From NCBI GenBank assembly GCA_943359425.1, contig CALRHN010000001.1, forward strand, positions 1 to 28,537: a DNA stretch of 28,537 nucleotides, given 5' to 3'. Of the stretch, positions 7,538 through 14,650 are shown piece by piece (position 1 is the first letter of the stretch; each line of letters opens with the position of its first letter). Origin of the DNA: Candidatus Nomurabacteria bacterium. GTDB lineage: Bacteria > Patescibacteriota > Minisyncoccia > Phycocordibacterales > UBA9973. The notes under the pieces were generated by a model. The model saw nothing but the letters and a program-made list of their open reading frames with translations. It was not told where the DNA came from and made no database searches. Made by a program: the position numbers and the translations under genes.

Positions 7538-8916
7538 AAAATATTCCACTCAAACTCCATAACAGCCTGACGAAAACGATCGAGGACTTCGTTCCGATTA
7601 CTGAGGGAAAAGTCGGCCTCTATACGTGCGGACCGACGGTCTACAACGTCGCCCATATCGGCAATTTCCGCGCATATATATTTGCCGACATTTTGCGCCG
7701 CACGCTCGAGTATGCGAACTACGATGTCACGCACGTAATGAATCTCACCGATGTCGACGACAAGACTATTCGCGACAGCCAGAAGGCCGGCGAATCGCTC
7801 AAAGCTTTCACGGAAAAATATACGGATATCTTCCTCGCTGACCGTGATGCACTCAATATCGTTCCCGCACATCAATACACGAAGGCGACGGACTATATTC
7901 CTGAAATGGTCGCAATTATCGAGAAGCTGCTTGCGAACGGACACGCATATACTGTTGAGGACCTGCCTGCGCAGGCAGGCGGCAGCGTTTATTTCAAAGT
8001 CGCAAGCGATGAGAAATACGGCCAGCTTGTCCCCATCGATCGTGAATCACTCAAAACAAATGCGGGAGGGCGCATCAAGAGCGATGAATACGAGAAGGAC
8101 GGCGCGCAGGATTTCGCTCTCTGGAAGGCATGGGATGCCGCTGATGGCGATGTATTCTGGGACACTGCACTTGGCAAAGGACGTCCCGGATGGCATATCG
8201 AATGTTCAGCCATGAGCATGAAGACGCTCGGCAATCATTTCGACATCCATACGGGCGGCGTGGACAATAAATTCCCCCACCACGAGAACGAGATCGCGCA
8301 GAGCGAATGCGCTACCGGGGAGCATTTTGTGAATTACTGGCTGCACAATGAATGGCTTCTCGTCGACGGCAAGAAAATGGCCAAGTCTGCCGGCAATTTC
8401 CATACCCTCGATGATATCCGCGCGAAGGATATTCCTCTCCTTGCCTTCCGCTACTTGCTCTTGCAGACGCACTATCGCACGCCGCTCAATTTCACCTGGG
8501 AATCACTCGAAGCGAGCGAGACTGCTCTGAAACGTTTGTACGCAGTCTACGAAGCGTTAGGAGATGCCGTTGGTGCTGTGTCGGACTCATATAGAGAAAA
8601 ATTCGCAGGCGCCATGGCTGATGATCTCGGCGCACCGCAAGGCCTCGCCGTCATGTGGGAACTCGCAAAAGACACTTCCCTCTCTACAGCTGACAAGAAA
8701 GCAACGATGCTCGACCTCGACAGAGTTCTCGGCCTCGGCCTGGCGCAGATCGCCCATGAAGCTCTGCCGGAAGAAATAGAAAATTTGAAAATAGCTCGCG
8801 ACAACGCTCGCGCGGAAAAAGACTGGGCGCGATCCGACGTGTTGCGCCAAGAGATGGAGAATCTCGGCTATGTAGTGAAAGACACTGACGACGGCCAAGT
8901 CGTCACGAGAAAATAA
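7534..8916 (+). CDS. cysS: Cysteinyl-tRNA synthetase
   Basis: The 460-residue protein has the full class Ia CysRS set. It shows LYTCGPTVYNVAHIGNFRAY (HIGN at 41-44), zinc ligands C32, C224, H249 and E253 (WHIECSAMS and HHENE), and KMAKS at 281-285. The C-terminal helical domain with LRQEMENLGYVVKDTDDGQ closes it. It attaches cysteine to tRNA-Cys in the cytoplasm. Residues 143-149 (DLPAQAG) are encoded by a perfect 18-bp palindrome and look like an insertion just before the conserved GSVYF segment. Start and reading are coupled to the Nramp gene by a four-base overlap. A 40-bp palindromic terminator follows. Confidence 0.97.
   Translation: MKNIPLKLHNSLTKTIEDFVPITEGKVGLYTCGPTVYNVAHIGNFRAYIFADILRRTLEYANYDVTHVMNLTDVDDKTIRDSQKAGESLKAFTEKYTDIFLADRDALNIVPAHQYTKATDYIPEMVAIIEKLLANGHAYTVEDLPAQAGGSVYFKVASDEKYGQLVPIDRESLKTNAGGRIKSDEYEKDGAQDFALWKAWDAADGDVFWDTALGKGRPGWHIECSAMSMKTLGNHFDIHTGGVDNKFPHHENEIAQSECATGEHFVNYWLHNEWLLVDGKKMAKSAGNFHTLDDIRAKDIPLLAFRYLLLQTHYRTPLNFTWESLEASETALKRLYAVYEALGDAVGAVSDSYREKFAGAMADDLGAPQGLAVMWELAKDTSLSTADKKATMLDLDRVLGLGLAQIAHEALPEEIENLKIARDNARAEKDWARSDVLRQEMENLGYVVKDTDDGQVVTRK
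7962..7979. repeat. 18-bp palindrome inside cysS
   Basis: CCTGCCTGC followed by GCAGGCAGG is perfectly self-complementary. It is in frame and encodes residues around PAQAG. A near copy occurs in the alkyltransferase gene at 19394-19415, also encoding AQAG. Confidence 0.85.
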
Positions 8917-8936
8917 AATTTGAAAACAAATCTTCA

Positions 8937-8976
8937 ATATCTAAATAACACCACGATCGTGGTGTTATTTAGATAT
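8937..8976. terminator. 40-bp perfect palindrome, bidirectional terminator
   Basis: Bases 8937-8956 are the exact reverse complement of 8957-8976, with centre CACGATCGTG and AT-rich outer arms. It sits between the convergent ends of cysS (8916) and the histidine kinase gene (8994). There is almost no loop and the T-run is weak, so the terminator role is inferred from position. Confidence 0.75.
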
Positions 8977-8993
8977 GTCTACTTGAAAGAATA

Positions 8994-10376
8994 TTATTTC
9001 GTCACTGCAAGTTCGAATATGAAAGACGAGCCTTTTCCTGCGCCCGCCGATTCGGCCCAGACGCGGCCTTTGTGCGCTTCGATGATCTGCTTGGCGAGAT
9101 AAAGCCCGAGACCGGAGCCGCCCGTGTTGACCTTGCCGCCTTCACCGCGGTTGAATTTCTTGAAGAGCGTCGGCAACGTCTCAGCAGATATGCCCATGCC
9201 GTTATCCGTGACGGAGAATACGACGTACTGCGGATCTTTTTTCACAGACACGGTGATAGTGCCGCCTTTCTCGGTGTATTTGATGCTGTTATCGATCAAG
9301 TTAAGCATGACTTGGCGGATTTTTTCCATGTCGCCGTTCACCATGATCGGATTCGCTTCGGGAGATGAGAATTCGAGTTTCAGGCCTTTGTGCTCGGCTG
9401 TGATAGACAGATCGCGGGCCAAATCGCTCGCCGCAGTTTTTATATCGAACGGCGCCATCTCGTATTTCATGCCGCCTTGCTCGATCTTCGTCACGTTGAG
9501 CAAATCTTCGACGACTTTCGTGAGATGATTCGTCGATTCGAAGACACGATCGATAGCGTCTTTCTGATTCTTGTTCACTTCGCCGAAAGAGCCTTCGAGA
9601 AGCATGGATGTGTAGCCTTTGATGGCCGTGAGCGGAGAGCGGAGCTGGTGGGATGCGAGGGAGAGAAATTCTGTCTTCAATTTGTCGAGTTCTTTCAGTT
9701 TCTCGTTCGCATCCTGCAATTCTTTATACAGGAAAGCCTTGTCGAGAGCAACGGCGATCACGTCGATGAAGCTGTTGATAGATTCCTGCTCGAATGTATT
9801 GAGCGTGTCATAGTTGCGGTTGAGGCCGAAGATGAGCGCGCCCAAGACTTCGCTCTCGGTCTGGAGTGGATACGAAAGGATCGTTTTCAAATGCGACTCC
9901 GTCGTGATCTTGGAAAGTTTCTCTGCAGGGATGAGACCGCCCCAGACGTCATTGATATCGTCGGAGAGGATGCGTTTCTTCTCGTAGATGACTTTCTTGA
10001 AGAATTCGTGATGCGAGACATCTGAAATGGTTACGTCTTTGAAAAGGAAGCCGAGCTGTGTGAGCATCTCCTGCATCCGCTCGGATTTCGCGAATGTCAG
10101 CGGCGTGAGCAGATCTTTTGTAGCATCGAATACTAAAATACCTGCGATCTCCATGTTCAGATCGGCGCGAATCGTTTCCGCTATTTTTTCAGAGAGTGCC
10201 GTCGGATCGAGCTTGAGGAGAGAAAGTTGATAGAGTTTGCGCAGGAGGGAGAGCGTCTTATTCGTGACCGCAAGCTCGGCATTCTGTTTGTAGAGGGTTT
10301 CATTGACACCTTGGAGGCTGTCATCCGGAAGAGAAGCTCCCGGCTCCTTTTGTTTTTTTGATCGAGAAAAAAACAT
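8994..10376 (-). CDS. Cytoplasmic GAF-domain sensor histidine kinase
   Basis: The 460-residue protein has no transmembrane segment. A short N-terminal coiled region is followed by a GAF-like domain (about 45-215, with AGILVFDATKDLLTPL and LGALIFGLNR). A HisKA dimerisation domain has the phospho-accepting H243 in FLSLASHQLRSPLTAIKG. The HATPase domain shows the N box (LNLIDNSIKYTEKGG), G1 (VTDNGMGIS) and G2 (GGSGLGLYLAKQII). It should autophosphorylate on H243 and pass the phosphate to a response regulator, none of which is in this window. It is the last gene of a three-gene operon, five bases after the 101-residue protein, so it may take its signal from the 8-TM protein encoded first. Confidence 0.92.
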   Translation of the reverse strand: MFFSRSKKQKEPGASLPDDSLQGVNETLYKQNAELAVTNKTLSLLRKLYQLSLLKLDPTALSEKIAETIRADLNMEIAGILVFDATKDLLTPLTFAKSERMQEMLTQLGFLFKDVTISDVSHHEFFKKVIYEKKRILSDDINDVWGGLIPAEKLSKITTESHLKTILSYPLQTESEVLGALIFGLNRNYDTLNTFEQESINSFIDVIAVALDKAFLYKELQDANEKLKELDKLKTEFLSLASHQLRSPLTAIKGYTSMLLEGSFGEVNKNQKDAIDRVFESTNHLTKVVEDLLNVTKIEQGGMKYEMAPFDIKTAASDLARDLSITAEHKGLKLEFSSPEANPIMVNGDMEKIRQVMLNLIDNSIKYTEKGGTITVSVKKDPQYVVFSVTDNGMGISAETLPTLFKKFNRGEGGKVNTGGSGLGLYLAKQIIEAHKGRVWAESAGAGKGSSFIFELAVTK

Positions 10377-10381
10377 AGGAC

Positions 10382-10687
10382 TTATTTGAGGCTCGAAGGC
10401 ACTTGTTCGGGCGGTAACTCGGCTATGAGGTCCTGAACCGCTTCCTTACAGATCTCATTGGAAGCGCGACCGAAGAGATGCTCGTATTGAGCGACAAGAT
10501 TGTTTATGATTTGCTTGCTGTCTCCCGTTGTCGTGACTTCGCCTTTCGTGGAATCGACAACACTGAAGCCGGCAACTTTGCGTGCCTCATCCCAAGCCAC
10601 CGGCCCGATGATGAGTTCTTGCTCCTTGATTATTCTCACTGATATTTGATCAAAGATGGTCATGGCATGTATGGCGATAGCTATCAT
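10382..10687 (-). CDS. Unknown 101-residue protein in kinase operon
   Basis: I do not recognise this family. The protein is soluble and mixed alpha/beta: a beta-like start (ISVRIIKEQELIIGPVAW), a middle with VAGFSVVDSTKGEV, and a predicted helical end with AQYEHLFGRASNEICKEAV. Its ATG overlaps the TGA of the upstream 8-TM gene (ATGA), and the kinase gene starts five bases after its stop. This tight packing suggests it works with the kinase and membrane protein, for example as a linker or modulator. An internal ATG at 10663 (MTIFDQ) would remove eight hydrophobic residues and is a reasonable alternative start. Confidence 0.7.
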   Translation of the reverse strand: MIAIAIHAMTIFDQISVRIIKEQELIIGPVAWDEARKVAGFSVVDSTKGEVTTTGDSKQIINNLVAQYEHLFGRASNEICKEAVQDLIAELPPEQVPSSLK

Positions 10688-11520
10688 ACTTTTTGTTTCT
10701 TCGATAAGACTCGCGGGTCAAGCATCATGATGCCCAGAGAGAGGACGAAAACGGCCGTCGTAAACAAGAGATCAACCCAACCAGCAGGATAAAAAGTGTC
10801 GAGCGTCGTTGTATATGAAAATGAGAAATCAGCGATATACATGAGGGCGAAACCTGAAAGGATGAGATAGATGGCCTTCTTATAAACGCCGCCGAAGTAG
10901 TTGTATGAGAGTCCGTATATGACAGTTGCGATGGAGAGAATAACAACGTCTCCGACCGGATAGGCGAGATCGAAGAAGAATTTGAGCGCTCCATCAGAGA
11001 GTGAGAGATCAAGAGACCCTCCCCGGGCAACCGTGACGAGAAGATAGTATGAGAGACCTATGATGAGCGTGGGAATGAGCAATAAGAGTGCCTTGCCTTT
11101 CGAAGAACGAAGCGAGTACCGTGCTCCTGTCGCTCGAGAGAGCTGTATCATGCCCGCGACCCACAACGGCAAGCTCAATATGTATCCGACATCGGCAATG
11201 GAAGGATACGGGACGGGCACATTGAGGATAAAGTTATATACGCCGGAAAAAATATACGTACCGATCCCCCATGAGATGAGTCCGAGGGAGAAAAATACGG
11301 TAGCTCTGCCGAGGGCGCTTTTCAGAAAGCCCCAGCGCCGTGCAATAGAGAGACCGTACAATCCTCCGAACACGGGAATGAAGCCGAGGAAGAGCACTCC
11401 GTACAGGTTGTTCGAGAGAGAGTCCGTAATGTGCGCCAACCAAAGTATGGCGACGGTCAAAACGGCGAGAGCGTAGTCGATGATTAAAATATTCCGAGCA
11501 AGAGTTTTGTGTATATGCAT
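10684..11520 (-). CDS. 8-TM membrane protein, probable detached sensor module
   Basis: The 278-residue protein has about eight membrane segments and no catalytic domain. The passage PYPSIADVGYILSLPLWVAG resembles the P-x-P-S-x-A-D-x-x-Y pattern of N-terminal membrane sensor domains that are often fused to GGDEF, EAL or kinase outputs. Here it is a free-standing gene followed with overlap by a small protein and then a soluble histidine kinase, so I infer a split sensor. The frame remains open to 12021, but that part runs antisense through the carbamoyltransferase gene and is not hydrophobic. ATG at 11520 is the first sensible start, 34 bases after the predicted transcription start. Confidence 0.72.
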   Translation of the reverse strand: MHIHKTLARNILIIDYALAVLTVAILWLAHITDSLSNNLYGVLFLGFIPVFGGLYGLSIARRWGFLKSALGRATVFFSLGLISWGIGTYIFSGVYNFILNVPVPYPSIADVGYILSLPLWVAGMIQLSRATGARYSLRSSKGKALLLLIPTLIIGLSYYLLVTVARGGSLDLSLSDGALKFFFDLAYPVGDVVILSIATVIYGLSYNYFGGVYKKAIYLILSGFALMYIADFSFSYTTTLDTFYPAGWVDLLFTTAVFVLSLGIMMLDPRVLSKKQKV

Positions 11521-11560
11521 GGAGATACCGAGGCGACCCCCTTGATGGGTCCACGGGTAT

Positions 11561-11590
11561 ATTGTAATATATTGCATATTTTTGTACAAT
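11561..11590. promoter_or_regulatory. Face-to-face divergent promoters with shared boxes
   Basis: Plus strand: TTGTAA (11562-11567), 17 bp, TACAAT (11585-11590), then eight bases to the carbamoyltransferase ATG. Minus strand: TTGTAC (11584-11589), 17 bp, TACAAT (11561-11566), serving the sensor operon. Each -10 overlaps the opposite -35, so polymerase could occupy only one direction at a time. The pair at 24235-24264 has the same geometry. Confidence 0.65.
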
Positions 11591-11598
11591 AGGCGCGT

Positions 11599-13326
11599 AT
11601 GAAAAAACCTGCCTATGTTCTCGGACTTAACTTTGTCTACCATGAAGTCTCGGCCTGCCTCCTCAAAGACGGCAAGCTTTTGGCGGCCGTTGAAGAAGAG
11701 CGTTTTTCCAGAATCAAACGAGGCAAGAAATGCCTGATCGATAACCCCGACGTCCTTCCCGTGCAATCGATCGAATACTGTCTCTCGATCGCGGGTATCT
11801 CTCTTCGGGAAGTCGACTACATCGGCCTGTCCTTCATGCCCGAGGATCGCCTGCGGCAGAACATCGGCGTTGACGAGTACCTCACCAAAGGCGACTGGGG
11901 AACGGCAACGGGAGAAAAGCTTTTCTATAAAAAACTCCAGAAAGTTCCGGGAATGATCAGTAAGCTCGCCGGACGAGATATGATGAAGAAGATCACCTGG
12001 GTCCCCCACCACATCTGCCATGCGAGTAGTGCATATTTTGTCTCCCCTTTCAAAGAATCTGCGGTGTTGACGATCGACGGCATCGGAGAATTTTCTTCGG
12101 CATGGATCGGCTACGGCAAGAACAATGCCATCACTAATCTCTACGAAATCTCTTATCCCAACTCTATCGGTTTCCTCTGGGAGAAAATGAGCAAATACAT
12201 CGGCTTTACCGAATACGATTCATCCAAGGTGATGGGCCTCGCCGCATACGGGAACTCGAAGAGATTTTATACAACCTTTCAGAAAATAGTGACGTTGACG
12301 CCGGAAGGGACTTTTACTGTTGACACTGACGTCATGCGCTTCCGAGTCGAAGATTACAGTCGTCTTGAAAAAATATTCGGTGTCAAAAGAATACACTCTC
12401 CGAAAGATATTCGAAAGGAGCAGAAAGATATCGCCGCCGCACTCCAGAAGATCACCGATGATGTCGTCATCCATGTCGCGAAATATCTCAAGAAGAAAAC
12501 CGGTTCGGATAATATCTGTCTCGCTGGAGGCGTAGCTCTCAATTGCGTGTGCAATAACGTTCTCATGAAGAGCGGCCTTTTCAAGAATATCTATGTACAG
12601 CCTGCTGCCAACGACGCGGGAACCGCTCTCGGAGTCGCCTACTATCTCTGGAACCAAGTACTCGGCCACAAGCGCTCCTTCGTCATGGATCACGTCTACT
12701 GGGGACCCGGATACTCTGACGCATCTATCAGATCTGCGCTCGACAAGAGCAAGGCTTCGTATCACAAGAGTGCCAATATTGCGAAAGAGCTCGCCGGAAA
12801 GATCGCCGAAGGAAATATCGCGGGTTGGTTCCAAGGACGCAGCGAATGGGGGCCGCGAGCGCTCGGCAACCGATCGTTGCTCGCCGATCCTCGCCGAAAG
12901 AACATGAAAAGGATCCTCAACGAACGCATCAAGAAGCGCGAGGGATTCCGGCCATTTGCGCCGAGCGTCTTGAAAGAAGACGCAGCAGGATGGTTCGTCA
13001 TACCGAAGAAGTCCCAGTCCATCTCGACCGAATTCATGGAGATCAATTTTGATATACAGAAATCAAAACAGAAAAGAATCCCTGCCGTGACGCACATCGA
13101 CGGAACGGGACGAGTGCAATTGGTGAATAAAAAAACCAATCCTCTCTATCACAAACTTATTTCCGAGTTTCGCCGCCTCACCGGAGTTCCAATCCTTTTG
13201 AACACTTCATTCAACGACAATGAACCGATCGTCTGCTCGCCCGAAGACGCGCTGAAAACGTTTCTGCGCACAAAAATGGACTATCTCGCCATAGGTCCCT
13301 ACCTCGTCAGCAAGAAAGCTAAATAA
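11599..13326 (+). CDS. NodU/CmcH-family carbamoyltransferase
   Basis: The 575-residue protein has the two-domain structure of O-carbamoyltransferases such as NodU, CmcH and TobZ. The N-terminal Kae1-like ASKHA domain (about 1-370) shows VLGLNFVYHEVSACLLKDG, VEEERFSRIKRGK, the metal/adenylate histidines in VPHHICHASSAY, and LTIDGIGEFSSAWIG. The C-terminal domain shows WFQGRSEWGPRALGNRSLLADPR and LLNTSFNDNEPIVCSPEDAL. These enzymes make carbamoyl-adenylate from carbamoyl phosphate and ATP and carbamoylate a hydroxyl, usually on a sugar or antibiotic. The acceptor is unknown, and no glycan or antibiotic genes are adjacent. Its last eight bases overlap the convergent arginine decarboxylase gene. 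It appears to be leaderless. Confidence 0.92.
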   Translation: MKKPAYVLGLNFVYHEVSACLLKDGKLLAAVEEERFSRIKRGKKCLIDNPDVLPVQSIEYCLSIAGISLREVDYIGLSFMPEDRLRQNIGVDEYLTKGDWGTATGEKLFYKKLQKVPGMISKLAGRDMMKKITWVPHHICHASSAYFVSPFKESAVLTIDGIGEFSSAWIGYGKNNAITNLYEISYPNSIGFLWEKMSKYIGFTEYDSSKVMGLAAYGNSKRFYTTFQKIVTLTPEGTFTVDTDVMRFRVEDYSRLEKIFGVKRIHSPKDIRKEQKDIAAALQKITDDVVIHVAKYLKKKTGSDNICLAGGVALNCVCNNVLMKSGLFKNIYVQPAANDAGTALGVAYYLWNQVLGHKRSFVMDHVYWGPGYSDASIRSALDKSKASYHKSANIAKELAGKIAEGNIAGWFQGRSEWGPRALGNRSLLADPRRKNMKRILNERIKKREGFRPFAPSVLKEDAAGWFVIPKKSQSISTEFMEINFDIQKSKQKRIPAVTHIDGTGRVQLVNKKTNPLYHKLISEFRRLTGVPILLNTSFNDNEPIVCSPEDALKTFLRTKMDYLAIGPYLVSKKAK

Positions 13327-13831
13327 CAAATATGCAGAGTGCGACTGCGGATACCCATTCATCGCCGCCCGGATGCGCGATAGAGGCGGTTGTCGCGTGA
13401 AGAATTTCAATATCAAGTTCTGATGCGGAAACGCCTTTTTTCACCGAGAGCATTTCGAGCGCGAGCGTTCTCGCTTTTTCATCAACGGCATCTTTGCCGA
13501 GCGTCGTACTGTGAAATTCGGAAATATAACCGAATTGCTTGGAATCTTTCAGTTTTGCCATGCCGACCGATGCCGAAGCTATTTCCCCGGCCTGGTTCGT
13601 GTCCTGTCGTGCCATCACGCAGAAAGTGATCTGCCCCGGCGTGAGCATTGGAAAACCCTCTTCCGGAGTTATTATTTTACACTCTGCAGGAATGATGCTG
13701 GAAACACAGACGAGATTATGCGCGAGAGGACCTGCAGCTATGAGTGCGCGGTCAAAGGCTTGGAGATGGTCAACGTGCTGTCCGGTGCCTGATATGAAAA
13801 AAGCGTATTTGGGAAGAAAATTGTTTGACAT
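13319..13831 (-). CDS. pdaD: Pyruvoyl-dependent arginine decarboxylase
   Basis: The 170-residue protein matches the PvlArgDC family. It opens with FFISGTGQHVDHLQAFDRAL and contains NLVCVSSIIPAECK, where cleavage between S44 and S45 would create the beta chain and the pyruvoyl cofactor. Further family marks are GFISE-like FGYISEFHST and an HPGGDEWVSAVA tail. It converts arginine to agmatine and CO2 without PLP. The size agrees with the archaeal enzyme. It has its own TATACT box seven bases before the ATG, immediately after the upstream membrane gene. A PLP-dependent arginine decarboxylase is encoded 2 kb away at 15913-17289, so this locus has two unrelated enzymes for one reaction. The symbol is by family only. 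Confidence 0.9.
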   Translation of the reverse strand: MSNNFLPKYAFFISGTGQHVDHLQAFDRALIAAGPLAHNLVCVSSIIPAECKIITPEEGFPMLTPGQITFCVMARQDTNQAGEIASASVGMAKLKDSKQFGYISEFHSTTLGKDAVDEKARTLALEMLSVKKGVSASELDIEILHATTASIAHPGGDEWVSAVALCIFVI

Positions 13832-13838
13832 GGATTGC

Positions 13839-13844
13839 AGTATA
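13839..13844 (-). promoter_or_regulatory. pdaD -10 box (leaderless)
   Basis: TATACT ends seven bases before the ATG at 13831 and begins directly behind the stop codon of the upstream membrane gene (13847). No clear -35 box was found. Confidence 0.5.
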
Positions 13845-13846
13845 CC

Positions 13847-14419
13847 TTATTTGGAAGAAAATCTCGACCGCAGGGTTAGCAATAGGATCGAACCGGTATT
13901 GATGACCATATAGGCCGGGAAAATGATAATCGCAAATGTTCGGCTTCCGATCGCAAGCAGCAGATTTGCCGTATTGCCGAAAAAACTCATGCTCCACGAG
14001 AGTCTGCTCTCACTCTTGGGGTCTTTCATCGTCTTTACGAATGTGGGAATCAATCCGAGCGCATCGATGAATATACTCATCACCAGCGCCGAGACCGGTG
14101 AATCCGAAAGCGCCCAAAAAAGAAAACTGATGCCGGCGCCTATGAAGCAAACGATGTCGAGCGTCGTCCATCCTCCGACGCCATATTTTATGGAAAGTAT
14201 GGCAATACAGAGCGGTCCGATGAAATACGAGGCTGCGGACCACACGGTGTCCACTGCGCCAGAAGAATGATAGGAGAGAAAAAGCGTAAGGCCCACCAGT
14301 GTCCAGATGAACCATGTCGCGCGTTCAGGTTTCGTTTTTCTCTGTAGGACGGAGACGACATACGGCACAAATGCCAGTAATGTTACCGCACCGGCAAGTT
14401 CGCCTATGAGTGCATTCAT
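13847..14419 (-). CDS. PQ-loop/SWEET-like membrane protein
   Basis: The 190-residue protein has about six or seven membrane segments in two similar halves. The first half has LLAFVPYVVSVLQRKTKPERATWFIWTLVG and the second has DALGLIPTFVKTMKDPKSESRLSWSM. Each places a proline-containing helix before a short basic loop and a tryptophan/serine helix, which is the PQ-loop/SemiSWEET layout. Small solutes such as sugars or amino acids are the usual cargo of that fold. It lies between the two arginine decarboxylases and beside the ATP-grasp-like gene, so transport of arginine, agmatine or a conjugate is a possibility, not a demonstration. TATAGT preceded by TGC lies eight bases before the ATG. Confidence 0.65.
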   Translation of the reverse strand: MNALIGELAGAVTLLAFVPYVVSVLQRKTKPERATWFIWTLVGLTLFLSYHSSGAVDTVWSAASYFIGPLCIAILSIKYGVGGWTTLDIVCFIGAGISFLFWALSDSPVSALVMSIFIDALGLIPTFVKTMKDPKSESRLSWSMSFFGNTANLLLAIGSRTFAIIIFPAYMVINTGSILLLTLRSRFSSK

Positions 14420-14427
14420 ACGGGAGA

Positions 14428-14433
14428 ACTATA
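14428..14433 (-). promoter_or_regulatory. -10 box of the PQ-loop-like gene
   Basis: TATAGT with an upstream TGC (extended -10) ends eight bases before the ATG at 14419, again predicting a leaderless message. Confidence 0.5.
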
Positions 14434-14480
14434 GCACGAGTTTAGAGGGAGATACAGGTGTCGGCAGAGGAAAAGTGGAA

Positions 14481-14512
14481 AAGAAAAGGACATCGATTTG
14501 TTTCGATGTCCT
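14481..14512 (-). terminator. Terminator of the small-peptide gene
   Basis: On the minus strand a 10-bp perfect stem (AGGACATCGA/TCGATGTCCT) with a six-base loop is followed by TTTTCTTTTCC. It starts four bases after the stop of the small ORF at 14516. Confidence 0.88.
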
Positions 14513-14515
14513 ATC

Positions 14516-14608
14516 CTAAAAAATCTTCCGCACTTGTTCCAAAACAAAATGTCCCAGATGAAATCCGGTGAACAATACGAGAAAGCAAAATGTGGTGCTC
14601 ACGACCAC
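14516..14608 (-). CDS. Tiny single-TM peptide gene
   Basis: A 30-codon frame starts at GTG 14608 and reads (M)VVSTTFCFLVLFTGF, then HLGHFVLEQVRKIF. It has a hydrophobic segment followed by a short charged tail. I do not recognise it. It is flanked by a clear promoter (14623-14650) and a strong terminator (14481-14512), giving a self-contained transcript of about 135 bases. The GTG lies 14 bases after the -10 box, close to the spacing used by neighbouring genes. The alternative is that the transcript is a small RNA and the frame is incidental. The frame is open further upstream, but that part is antisense to the end of the ATP-grasp-like gene's own coding frame family and precedes the promoter. 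Confidence 0.45.
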   Translation of the reverse strand: MVVSTTFCFLVLFTGFHLGHFVLEQVRKIF

Positions 14609-14622
14609 GGCGATAAGGAGGA

Positions 14623-14650
14623 ATGCTAGCACTTCCCCGTTAATTGTCAA
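14623..14650 (-). promoter_or_regulatory. Promoter of the small-peptide gene
   Basis: Consensus TTGACA (14645-14650), 16 bp, then TAGCAT (14623-14628) preceded by TGC. The -35 box overlaps the last codons of the ATP-grasp-like gene. The same TTGACA-16-TAGCAT pair occurs at 20264-20291. Confidence 0.7.

Noticed and set aside
11521..12021. N-terminal extension of the 8-TM protein
   Set aside because: It is antisense to the carbamoyltransferase and crosses the divergent promoter unit.
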